This document shows, one piece after another, positions 52,140 to 62,576 of a stretch of DNA of 64,000 bases. The notes under the pieces are model-generated. The model made no database searches. It worked only from the letters and a program-made list of their open reading frames with translations, and was not told where the DNA came from. Made by a program: the position numbers and the translations under genes. Location: positions 16,339,001 through 16,403,000 of the forward strand of contig CM067552.1 of the NCBI GenBank assembly GCA_034509755.1, in the 5' to 3' direction. Origin of the DNA: Anisodus tanguticus (taxonomy: Eukaryota; Streptophyta; Magnoliopsida; Solanales; Solanaceae). Each line of letters starts with the position of its first letter. Position 1 is the stretch's first letter.

Positions 52140-53812
52140 CCTTGATGAAAGTGCTGCTAGATACTCCAAGCTTATCTCTAAGAAGCTCAAATCTTTATGT
52201 CTATAATGCTTTAGTAAAAATTGCAGCTAACTGGTCTTCACCGCAACAATGCAAAATTTGGACTTTATTCTCCCTTTCAGCTTCCCTAATGGCATGATAT
52301 TTGATTTTAATGTGTTTAGTTTGTCCATGAAAGACTAGATTCTTTACTATGGCCACTGCAAACTTGTTGTCACAAAGGATTTCAGTTTCTTTGCTTGTCT
52401 AAAATCCCAAGTCAATCAAGATTTTTCTCAACCAAAAAGCTTAATTAACATCACTTGAGGCAGCAACATACTCTGCTTCAGCTATTGATTGAGCAACAGA
52501 CTCTTACTTCTTTGTGCACCAGTAGATGACACCTAATCTGAGAGTGAAATAATATCCTAAAATGCTTTTCATGTCATCTTGTGACCCAACTCAGTCGCTA
52601 TCAGTAAATCCCAACAATTTCATAGATGTAGTTCTTTTATAAAACACACCATAATCGACTGTGCTCCGAATGTACCTCAAAACTCTTTTGGCAGCTTTGA
52701 GGTGAGGTGAGGTTGGTGGATGCATAAACCTTGACAACACACTTGTTGCATACATAATATTAGGCCTTGTGGCAGACAGATACAATAGGGAACCAATCAA
52801 ACTTCTATAAGTTATTGCATCAACCAATCCGGACTCATCGTCTTTCTTTAGTTTCTCCTTGAACTGCAGGTGTTCTCACTGATTTGCATTTGTCAAAACA
52901 AAACTTCTTTAGTAATTCATTTGCATATCTTTTTTTAGCAATGAAAATTCCTTGAGAAGATTGATGAACCTCAATTCCTAAGAAATAAGTCATCTTGCCC
53001 ATATCATTCATTTCAAAACCCTTTTTCATTTGCTCTCTAAAGTCCATGATAGACTTTATACTGCTATCAATCACTAAAAGATCATCAACATAGTGCGAAA
53101 CTATGAGAAAATCATTATTTTAAAGTCTAATATACAACACCACATCATTGCAACTTCTATTAAACTCCAAATTCAACAAGTAGCTATCAATCCGTGCATA
53201 CCAGGCCCTAAGTGTCTGTTTCAAGCCATAAAGAGTTTTGCTTAACAAATATACCTGGTCGCCAACTCCTTTAAAGCCTTTAGGTTGCTTTACATAAATT
53301 TGCTCTTCAAGAAACCCATTAAGGAAGGCAGATGTTACATCCAACTGAAATACTTGCCACCCTTGGTATGCTGAAATTGCAAGAAGCAACCTGATAGTAT
53401 CAAAGCTTGCCACATGTGCAACTGTTTCATGAAAATCAATTCCATATTGTTGGGAATACCCCTTTATAACCAGCCTCACTTTATGCTTGTTGAGTGTGCT
53501 ATATGAATTTAATTTAAGCTTGAAAACCCATCTAGTTCCAATAACCAGCTCCGTGTGAGGTCTAGGTACAAGTACCCATGTATTATTCTTGTTAATCATA
53601 TTGAGCTCTTCCTCCATGACAACCTTCCATTCAGGAATTTGAAATGCGATGTCTACACTTTTTGGCTCCAATATAGTTACATTGCATCTGCTATATATAT
53701 ATCTAGTACCTCTTACCACAAAATCATCAGAATCCTCTTCCTTTGGAATCAATTCTTCTTCTTGGGCACTTTGTTCTTTATTAGTGACCTGTAAAGATGA
53801 AATAACGACCAT
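52140..53812 (-). pseudogene. Nested Copia reverse transcriptase and RNase H
   Basis: Minus-strand frames 53812-53120 (NNTWVLVPRPHTELVIGTRW, WQVFQLDVTSAFLNGFLEEQ, YLLSKTLYGLKQTLRAWYAR), then a YVDDLLV catalytic box near 53080, 53074-52835 (MNDMGKMTYFLGIEVHQSSQ) and 52827-52591 (RSLIGSLLYLSATRPNIMYA). RNase H continues with stops to about 52200. Interruptions show that it is inactive. Confidence 0.88.
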
Positions 53813-53886
53813 CTTCTTCCAGTCTCACGCAACATCCTCAGCAAATTTAACACTTCTACTTACATATATTTGCTGTGAAAAAGGAT

Positions 53887-54985
53887 TTAAAATCTTATAG
53901 CCTTTAGAAGTGCTGCTATATCCCACAAATATTCCAACATCGGCTCTTTGATCAAGTTTATCCCTTTAACTTCAGGAATGTAAGAGTAACAGATGCAGCC
54001 AAATACTTTAAGATGAGCAACTGATGGCTTAGTTCCAATCAATTCTTCGTACGGAGTCTTCCCTTCAACAACTCTTGTCGGCAATCTATTTTGAAGATAG
54101 ATAGAGGCATTCACAGCTTCAGCCCATAGCACTTTAGGCAGACCTTTCTCAAATATAAGACACCTAGACATATTCATAATGGACCTATTTTTCCTTGAAC
54201 TTACACCATTTTGTTGAGGTGTGTAAGGGACTGTAGATTGATGATGAATTCCTGCTTTTTGAAAAAATCCCTTGAATTGATTGGAAGTGAACTCACTCCC
54301 ATTATCAGACCTTAAGATTTTTATCAAAGAGCCACATTGATTTTCAACAGTTCCTTTAAACTTCTGAAACACATCAAATACTTCAGATTTATGTTTCAGA
54401 AAGTAAACTCAACAAAACCTCATAAGATCATCAATAAATAAAACAAAATATTTGTTTCCACTATAAGAAGACATGCTCATAGGTCCACACACATCAATGT
54501 GTATTAGTTGGAGCTTTTCGGTAGCTCTCCATGCTTGATTTATATGAAATTGTGATTGACTTAGCTTCCCAATTTGACAAACTCTACATACATTAGATAT
54601 TTCATTTATAGAAGGCATATCTGCCACAAGTTCATTATTTTACATCATTTTCAAAGACTTAAAATTGGTGTGGTCAAGCCTTTTATGCCAGATATAACTT
54701 TCATCTTGTATGCTGACATAAGCTCCAATTTCAGTATGTTTCCAATCAAGAGAGGAACTTCCAATATTCATTCTGACTGAGAGCAGCTTTGTACCAGTTG
54801 GATCCATAATTTCACATGCTTTATCTTTAAATAACAATGCATAATTATTATCAAGCAACTAGCCAATACTAAGAAGACTTTGGCTAATTTGAGGAACAAA
54901 TAATACATCAGATACAAGCTTTGTATCTGAGGGAGTTTGAATATCAACTGCTTATTTGCCCTTTGCATCTACAAGTCTGCCATAT
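53887..54985 (-). pseudogene. Nested Copia protease end and integrase
   Basis: Minus-strand: from about 54985, protease tail VDIQTPSDTKLVSDVLFVPQ, then the integrase zinc finger (WHKRLDHTNFKSLKMM near 54690; CRVCQIGKLSQSQF near 54590). The catalytic core follows: YSGNKYFVLFIDDLMRFC, then across a stop SLIKILRSDNGSEFTSNQ, YTPQQNGVSSRKNRS and LPKVLWAEAVNASIYLQNRL. Frames are 54858-54640, 54627-54409 and 54372-53887. Confidence 0.88.
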
Positions 54986-55049
54986 CCAAGTCTGAATGTG
55001 GCAAAATAATTTTTGTCCAGATGTTCAAAATTCTTCATATTAGATGTCA

Positions 55050-56337
55050 TATGATATGTGCTGTAATTCTGTGGGAATTATGGAAAAAGAGAAATGCTTA
55101 TAAACATGGTGATAAGAAGTTAGTGGGGAGATGCATATTTCAGGTCTTTTATACTATTCAGGTATTGGTCAAAGTTAGAAATCCATCTATCCAGAATATC
55201 CCTAATAGATGGGATGAGCTAATACAAGTAATGGAGGGATATAAACCTAAGGTGAAAGTTACTAAGGTCACCCGGCAACCACCACCTAAGAATTGGATAA
55301 TAAGCAACACAAATGGTGCATCTAGGGGAAATCCAGGCAGATGTGCTTATGGTTTTGGTGCTAAAGATGAGGATGATAATATTGTTCATGCTCAAGCATA
55401 TGAAATGGGACACATCACAAATACAGAAGCTGAGGCAATATCAATTTGGGAAGCAATTAAATGGTGTGATACTACACAGAGGAGCAATATAGTTAAAGCA
55501 GATTCATTACTGATGTAGAAGATTCTAAATGAGGAATTGAAGCCACCTTGGAACATAGAAGAAATCAAGTATCTAGAAAGAGGCAAGCAATGCATATACA
55601 CACATATATTTTGGGAGAGGAACAAATTAGCTGATGCATTAGCTATTAAAGCACTCGATATTGGGCCAATAATCTGTCAAACATTTATGAGGCTAGATAT
55701 TGAGCTAAGGAGGATAATTAACAACGATAAATCTCAGATTCCTTATCTAAGAGTTACATGCAAATAATTTTAAAGAAAAATGAGTAGAAGAGGAGTAGCG
55801 AGAAACATACCAGGGAAAGCAACACCATGGATCTGCCATGGAAGAGGAACTTGAAGCAAAAATCTCACGGAACATAACATCAGACATGTAAAAAAATGCA
55901 AGGAAAGAAATTAGTACAAATACAAGATGAAGAGAGGAAGTGAACACAGAGAAAGAAACTTACACTAACAGAGGTGACATATAGGTTTGAAACATGGCGA
56001 TTACAGATGATACTAGATGGAAACACAACAAAGAGAATCTTCACACTCTTCACAAGCAAATTTTCATCACCAGAGTGGAGCATGGATCAGATCGAAGAAG
56101 AAGACAAAAGAGCAACCATAGTTACTGCTTAGAGCTCAGTCGTCAACAAAAGAGAAATAGGGAAAATGGTTTTCATTTGTCCCTTAGGACAATTTAGTTT
56201 CCTCTTTACGATTTTTTATTTTTTACATTTTGTTTGGACATGGCCATGTTCTTTTGAGCCTAGTCATTTGTTGTACTAATTTCATTTATGCATTTTGATA
56301 AAATGCCCCAACGGGCCTAATTGGTTTTAAAAAAAAT
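55050..56337 (+). mobile_element. LINE 3' fragment with RNase H domain, inside the nested Copia
   Basis: Plus-strand LINE tail interrupting the Copia protease: Copia reads LIDSGFT on one side and HMTSNMKNFEHLDKN on the other. It includes CAVILWELWKKRNAYKHG, then a plant-type RNase H: WIISNTNGASRGNPGRCAYG, ITNTEAEAISIWEAIKWC and a KADSLLM block (stop at 55516), then WERNKLADALAIKAL. The first catalytic Asp of the usual NTDGAS is Asn here. It ends with an A run near 56329-56337. Confidence 0.85.
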
Positions 56338-56385
56338 ATTGTGTGAATCCACTATCAATAAGCCACACATCATCATCTTGAGCTT

Positions 56386-57508
56386 CTATATTGCATTCTC
56401 CAACAATAGAAGCAACAAATAACTTATTTTCACGATCGTCGACATTTCCAGTAACTTGAGCTGGCTGCGCTTAGGCTTGTTGGTTTTGATTTGTTTTGCA
56501 CACGATATCCAATTGACCGAATTGCTTGCAGACCTTGCATTGAACTCTAGGTATGTACCAACAAAAGTTTTCCATATGATTGGTCTTTTTACAATAGGGA
56601 CAAGGTGAGTACTTGGTTCTTCTATAACTCCCTCTGCTGTTATATTGTTCCTTCTTTTTCCTGCCATGTTTTCCGTTTGATTGCCTTTTTGATTCACTAT
56701 CAGATTGAGCTTTAGACCTTTGAACAACTACAAGAGCAATTTCACTTGCCTTTTTGATTCACTATCAGATTGAGCTTTAGACCTTTGAACAACTACAAGA
56801 GCAATTTCACTTATATTCTCTTCCTCTATAAAAGCTTTCCTTTGCTCCACAACTTGAAGAGCATTAGAAAGTTCATTCAATGTGAGCTGAGATATATCCC
56901 AAGCATATTCAATTGAGGATTTTTTTCTTCAAAGTTTTCCAGAAGCGTCACCATCACTTTCTAAACAATCATTTTCTCTTCTACTATTTCTCCCAACAGC
57001 ATGATCTGGTTAATAATTGTCATGATTCTGTCAATATAATCTTTCACCTTTTCAGACTCTTTTATTCGTAACATCTCAAATTCTTTTATGAGATTTACAA
57101 TTTGCATCTGCCTTGTCCTATCATCCCCTGAAATTCTTGTTTCAGTATATCCCAAGCTTCTTTGGAAGATTCATATGCCATGATCCTCGTAAAAATTAAT
57201 TTTGAGACTTCTGCATGAATGTAAGATAAGGCTTTTGGACCTTTTCCCGTCTTTTCTTCATGATGTCTGATCTACTGAAGAGTTGGGTTTGCTCTCAAAG
57301 GTTCTGGAGCGATGTCTTCCTCAACATACTTCCATAATCCAAGACCCTTTAAGTATGTTTTCATATTTACTGCCCAAACTTGGTAGTTCTCGCCATTTAA
57401 GATATGAGGTAAAAGAGAAGTGCTGATGAAAGCGATTAGAAGAGAGTTGGATAGATAAAATTGGTGGGTGATCTTGCTGGATTTGTTTCTGCTAAAAAGG
57501 TCCCTCAA
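56386..57508 (-). pseudogene. Nested Copia gag and nucleocapsid region
   Basis: Minus-strand frame 57508-57272 starts after the primer site (LPHILNGENYQVWAVNMKTY, GLGLWKYVEED). The next frames carry TRQMQIVNLIKEFEMLRIKE and SEKVKDYIDRIMTIINQI (57155-56961), typical Copia gag helices. Near 56640-56520 is a zinc-knuckle-like stretch (CPYCKKTNH-type). A 65-bp unit is tandemly duplicated at 56681-56810. Stops are frequent. Confidence 0.85.
56681..56810. repeat. 65-bp tandem duplication in the nested Copia gag
   Basis: Two essentially identical copies of TTGCCTTTTTGATTCACTAT...CAAGAGCAATTTCACT, starting at 56681 and 56746. Identity between copies suggests the duplication is recent compared with the decay of the element. 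Confidence 0.92.
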
Positions 57509-57534
57509 AGATCAATTTATGCTCTGATACCAAG

Positions 57535-57830
57535 TGTTGAAGAGCAAGAGAAAAGAAGATTGAAAGAAAAGAAGATAATCTGATGGAAACTGAAGTTGAT
57601 TTCATTCATATAATAAATAACTTGCTTTATACAAAAGATATACAAAAGTAGAGCTTGTCAAATCCCTTAAATTCTGAAAATATCTTAAACTTAAATAAAG
57701 CTCCACTACACATTACATTTAACTAGAGATTCCAGCAAAAAGTATCCAAAAAGTTATAATAAAATATCAAGACAAAAAGTGCTAAGTTAACAATACTTAG
57801 AATCACATACATAATCTGGATGCTTCATCA
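57535..57830 (-). repeat. 5' LTR of the nested Copia element
   Basis: 296 bp, TGATGAAGC to TTCAACA on the minus strand, followed after two bases by the primer site TGGTATCAGAGC. The outer side joins Gypsy RT sequence without a gap. Confidence 0.88.
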
Positions 57831-58550
57831 CTTATTTAGCTGACTATAATCAATACATATTCTCAACGAGCCATCCTTCTTATGAACAAATAATACAGGT
57901 GCGCCCCATGGCGAAGTACTGGGCATAATGAAGCCTTTTTCCAGCGAATTCTTCAATTGCGCTTTCAATTCACTCAGCTCACTTTCAGGAGGAATGCCTA
58001 GAAGCTCATCAGGTAAAACATATGGAAGCTCATTAACAATAGCAACAGACTGAAGGGTTGGAGGTTCTGCCTTCGCATCTCGTACTCTTACCAAATGGTA
58101 GATATACCTATTTGAAATCATTTTTCGTGTCGTAAGGTAGGAAATAAACCTCCACTTAGACGTCGTGCGTTACCCTTCCATTCTATAATGGGTTCGCCTG
58201 GAAAATTAAAATGAACACCTTCGTCCAACAATCCACATTAGCATAACAAGAGGCTAACCAGTCCATGCCCATAATGACATCAAAATCAACCATATCTAAT
58301 TCATTTAAGTCAGCTAGAGTATGACGATTACAAATCACCACCTCATAACCCTAATATACCCGTCTAACTATCACTGACTCGCCAACTGGCGTAGATAATG
58401 CAAATGGCTTACTCAATAACTCAGATTCTCTACCAATCTTGCCAGCAATGAAATAAGTAATATATGATAAAGTGGAACATGGGTCTATCAATGCATACAC
58501 ATCAAGAGAGAGATGAATAATATACCTAAAATAATATCAGGAGACGACTC
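57831..58550 (-). pseudogene. Gypsy protease and start of reverse transcriptase
   Basis: From about 58530 on the minus strand: SSLDVYALIDPCSTLSYITY (protease; the expected Gly after D-S/T or D-P is Cys here), then DMVDFDVIMGMDWLASCYAN, a few stops, and RT start ELPYVLPDELLGIPPESELS, ISTSPWGAPVLFVHKKDGSL-like, RICIDYSQLNK. The frame 58121-57828 is open. RT stops at the Copia insertion and the rest is deleted. Confidence 0.85.
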
Positions 58551-60098
58551 TAGGTCCTGTTGACCCGCCAATTTATAGATACAATTCTAATGACTGTCTG
58601 AGCTAGACACTCCACCTCTACCAGCCGATGTCTGAGTACCCTACCCAGAATGGCGTACAAATTAAGAAGAAGTAGCTATAGATCCAGTCGACTGTGCCAT
58701 ACCACCTCCGCCTCTCATCGGATAGTTTCGCATAATATGACTTGCATATCCATAAGAATAATACAAGTCTGAACCCTGAAGGCACTGCCCAAAATAGGCT
58801 CTACCACATCGATCACAATAGGGTAAAGAAGGCCTCATCTGACTAGAATCTCCTCTATACTACGGGCTTGCCGCCCGTAAACTTTGACCCTGACCAGAAC
58901 AAGCAGATTGATCTTGATGTTGGCCCTGAAACTGCGGTGGTGCACTGACTGCTTGATAAGATGGGTACCTAGGAAATTGTAGCCTAAACCCACATATGAA
59001 CTCTCTTGTATCACCTACAGACCGTTCCCTCTTATGCTGGCGCCTATCATGATCTCAGTCAGCCCACTCCCGCCCCTTACAATCTTCCAGATTCTGTGCA
59101 TAAGCTTGGTTTTGAGAAATATCCATACCCGGATTTATAGAAGTTGTGGTACATTAATTCACTAAGTGCGGCCTCAAACCATTCATAAATCAGTGCACCC
59201 GATTACTCATTTTTGCTACAATCACATGAGCATATCTAGCTAAGGAGTTAAACTGCAAATTGTATTCTCGTATACTCATATTACCCTGCTGAAGCAGTAG
59301 AAACTTGTCTTGCTTGGTTTATCGGAGCTTGACCGACAGATAATGTTGTAAGAAGGCCTTAGAAAACTCTCTCCATATTGCTGATCGGGCACGGGGTCCT
59401 CTGGACTGCTCCCATGACTCGTACTATGCCAAAATAATATCCCGCAATTTATAATAAGCTAGCTCTACCGATTCAGTATCGGTGGCATACATTACCCACT
59501 AAGTCCGCTACATCTGATCTAGAAAGTTCTACGGGTCCATATTCAAGTCTGATCCCGTTAATACCGGAGGATCCAGGTTGATGAAATCCCAAACTCTCGC
59601 ACTAACCGTTCTATCAAAAGGACCAATAGTCTAACGCTAGGCCTGAGCAGCCACTAGTCGAGTCAATAACTGAATCGCGCTCTGCATATCAAGATCATCT
59701 TGTGGAGGAACTAGAGGTGCATCGGCTCACCTATGCTCCTCTGGAGGTGGTGGTGGTGTCCTAGAGGCCCAGAATAAAGCCTCATCTTGATTCTCATATT
59801 GTCCCGTATTAGTGAGTGGTACCTGACATGCATCTCCTCCCGCATCAACATCCAACCTTCTAATAGTCGTCTGCCTACTAGTAGTAGGCATCGTTGAAAC
59901 TGTAAACAAGATAAGGATTAGGAGTTGAACACTTATAACTCAGCTCTATTGCATGATGTAGATCAAGAAAGAAGGTAACCACCATAAATGTCTTGTATCC
60001 TCCTATTTATAAGTGTGGTGTGCAACACACCCATAAATAAGACTCTACTAGACACGGCTTGTAGACTCTCTAGGACAGACCTACTATGATACTAGGTT
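58551..60098 (-). pseudogene. Gypsy gag region
   Basis: The minus-strand start MFTVSTMPTTSRQTTIRRLD at 59909, with a PPPPPEEHR stretch, is typical of the N-terminus of this Gypsy gag family. The remaining gag to about 58600 is recognisable only in broken frames, including a CDRCGRAYFGQCLQ-like knuckle near 58815-58770. A degenerate primer site TAGTATCATAG lies near 60086, next to the 5' LTR. Confidence 0.7.
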
Positions 60099-62202
60099 TG
60101 TCACACCCCAACCTTGAGGTGTGTGGTCGGCACCCGACGCCTAAACGACCTGAGCGTACTACCTGGTCATCATAACCTGAACATTTAACCATTTGAGTTG
60201 ACAAGACCTCGGAACAACAATCATAAAAAGAATTTGAATGAAACGACTGACAAGACCCCAGAACAACAATCATAAAAGGAATTTGAGTGGAATGACCTGT
60301 AAAGATAGACAGCTAACCAAAACATATATATAACAAGGTCGATAAGGCCACAATCAACAACAACAAAAGGGTCGATAAGGCCATAACAACAACTATTCAT
60401 CAACCACTAGTCTGCAAGCCTCTAGGAGATAACATGTCACCAGGTCAGGACAGGGCCCCGCCATACCCAAAATTGATATAAGCATATGCAGCTTAGCATA
60501 TCACTCGCTATACATCAATTCCGGAAGAAGAGATGTGCGACGACCAACTGCAAAACTTGACAACCTACTGTGGAGGTGCATCTGTTTGTCTACCTGCATA
60601 TGTAAGCATGAAACACAGTGCCCCAGTAAAGGGACGTCAGTGCGAAAGAATGTACTGAATATGTAAGGCATGTAAAACATGCATATAAGAATGTAAAGCA
60701 AGAAAAGGGTACAAAAGTCAATCTGAAACTCAAAACTGCCATTGAGGGCATACAACAGACACACTCATGATCATATGCATAGTAGTAAAACCCGACCACT
60801 CTATGGGGCCATATAATATCATACCAAGCCTCTATGTGGGGCGGATCATCATAACATACCCAACTGCAGTGTTATGCACATATAAGTATCGTACCCAGCC
60901 GACTATAGTGCGACTCAGTAGAAAATAGATACGTATATATATACAATGCATGAAATACCTCAAGGGACATCATAAACAAGATCGGAGTGACCTAAGGTTG
61001 ATATCCTCCAATTATCGTTATGCGGCTAAGTACATCAACCTTCATCAACCAACAAGAAATATATATAAAGTACAAAAAGTACTCCCGACAAAGGAAAAAT
61101 AAGAGTACCATACTCAATTGGAAAGGAAGGATTGAGCAACTCAAATTATCAAGAACAAGATCATTTCAAAAAGCATTTTGTTTCATTTTTGTTTCACACA
61201 AGGTCATGCCAAGAAGAAGAAATAAGCCCTACATACATTGTCGCCTTAGCGATACGGATTCCATGAGCCCTTGTATGTTCTACAGATGATTATCTACAAT
61301 ATACACATGATTTATATTAATGACGAATTCATAACTCATAAGAAAGTTCATTTAGACATTTCGTTGAACACTTAGTGTGCATAGAGGTCATGTTATCTGT
61401 TATACTGAATCGTATACATATATCAACAAAACAAGCTTCTCAAATACATATCAACACCAATCTATAATTTCAACCAAACATCCCAACAACAACCTAACTT
61501 AGTTTCAAGATTTCTAAGAGCTTGTTCTACAAGATTTCCAACAAATCACTCGTCTAACACTTCTATACACTCAAGAACAAGAAATAGATTATGGAACTTA
61601 CCTCAAATAAAAAAAATCACTCTAAAACAGGGGGTACTTCACTTCAAAGGATACTCCAAATTTAGCACAATGGGGAGAAAAGCGATCTAATAACCACCAC
61701 GAGATTCTTTAAGTTAATTCAGTTAGTTTGCCTTTGATTTTAACCTTGGATCATATGAGACCTCTTAGAGAGAGTTTAAAAGTTGTTTAGGGTTGAGAAA
61801 ATGAGATAAAATGATTTTTGGGTTGTGTTGGATATATTTATTGGGAGTTAAAATGTTGGCACCGACCTAAACCGCGACGAGCTCTATGAACCACAGACAC
61901 TGCCTGCGAATCGCAGGTGGTGTCATAGACCTTGCCAGGAACCCTAAAAGGGTTGACATAATTTACATCCCCATATGCGTTTTGCATACATGGTCTGCAA
62001 TTTACAAATCACCCCAGGCAGTGACATATTGTCAATCTTTCGTCGAAACTTACTTTCGTCGATCCAATTAGTCTTAAACCTTCCCAAAACTTACTCAACA
62101 CTTTCGTAAAACTTTATTAGTCTCTTAAAGGGATTCTACCATCTCCAAGCCTATGTTTACTATATTATGATAATGACGACGTACTAAACATGGGTTGTAA
62201 CA
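60099..62202 (-). repeat. 5' LTR of the Gypsy element
   Basis: About 2.1 kb. On the minus strand it starts TGTTACAACCCATG at 62202 and ends GGGGTGTGACA at 60099. The inner 970 bp match the truncated 3' LTR. The outer boundary is supported by the GATAG target duplication at 62203-62207. A small internal duplication CAAGACC.CGGAACAACAATCATAAAA occurs at 60200-60290. Confidence 0.82.
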
Positions 62203-62207
62203 GATAG

Positions 62208-62576
62208 GAACACCTACACATACTGTTATATGACCCTCATTTGCTACCTTCTGAACTTGCATTCTAACTTTCTAGACCATCTTACTCTCGGGAGAACTAT
62301 GTTCATCTATGTCAACTTAATGCATCTTATAGGACATTCTACAATCCAATAATGATAATTCAAATAATATCAACACGTTTCACCTTAAATTAAGATCTAT
62401 AGGTTCATCACGATTACCTAACGCCTTCGATATGCTTTAACCTTAAGTAACGATATATAAACCACCAATATGATTTATCCATCCATATGACTAAGCCTTA
62501 ACATAATCCAATGCTGTAGTCGAATCCCCAAAATTATTCACATATTCAATCTCACTCTATAATCTATATCAAACCT
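62208..62576. other. No recognisable feature
   Basis: About 370 bp between the Gypsy target duplication and the next LTR-like start. I see no gene, repeat unit or motif. Confidence 0.4.

Larger units (their letters stand above)
51994..57830 (-). mobile_element. Ty1/Copia retrotransposon nested in the Gypsy element
   Basis: On the minus strand: 5' LTR 57830-57535 (TGATGAAGC...), primer site TGGTATCAGAGC (57532-57521), gag (57508 to about 56390), protease (from about 56385), a LINE insertion, then integrase, RT, RNase H, a polypurine tract AAGGAGGAA (52143-52135) and a truncated 3' LTR (52134-51994). It entered the Gypsy RT right after the CIDYSQLNK motif. Confidence 0.92.
49796..62202 (-). 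mobile_element. Ty3/Gypsy retrotransposon, minus strand, with nested insertions
   Basis: A chromodomain-type Gypsy element with a perfect 5-bp target duplication GATAG at 49791-49795 and 62203-62207. Reading on the minus strand: 5' LTR 62202-60099, gag near 59909-58600, protease near 58550-58200, RT start 58121-57831, a nested Copia element (57830-51994), integrase remnant from 51993 to about 51600, integrase/chromodomain end at 51395-51087, and a truncated 3' LTR 50705-49796. Most of RT, RNase H and the front of integrase are deleted. Confidence 0.9.
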
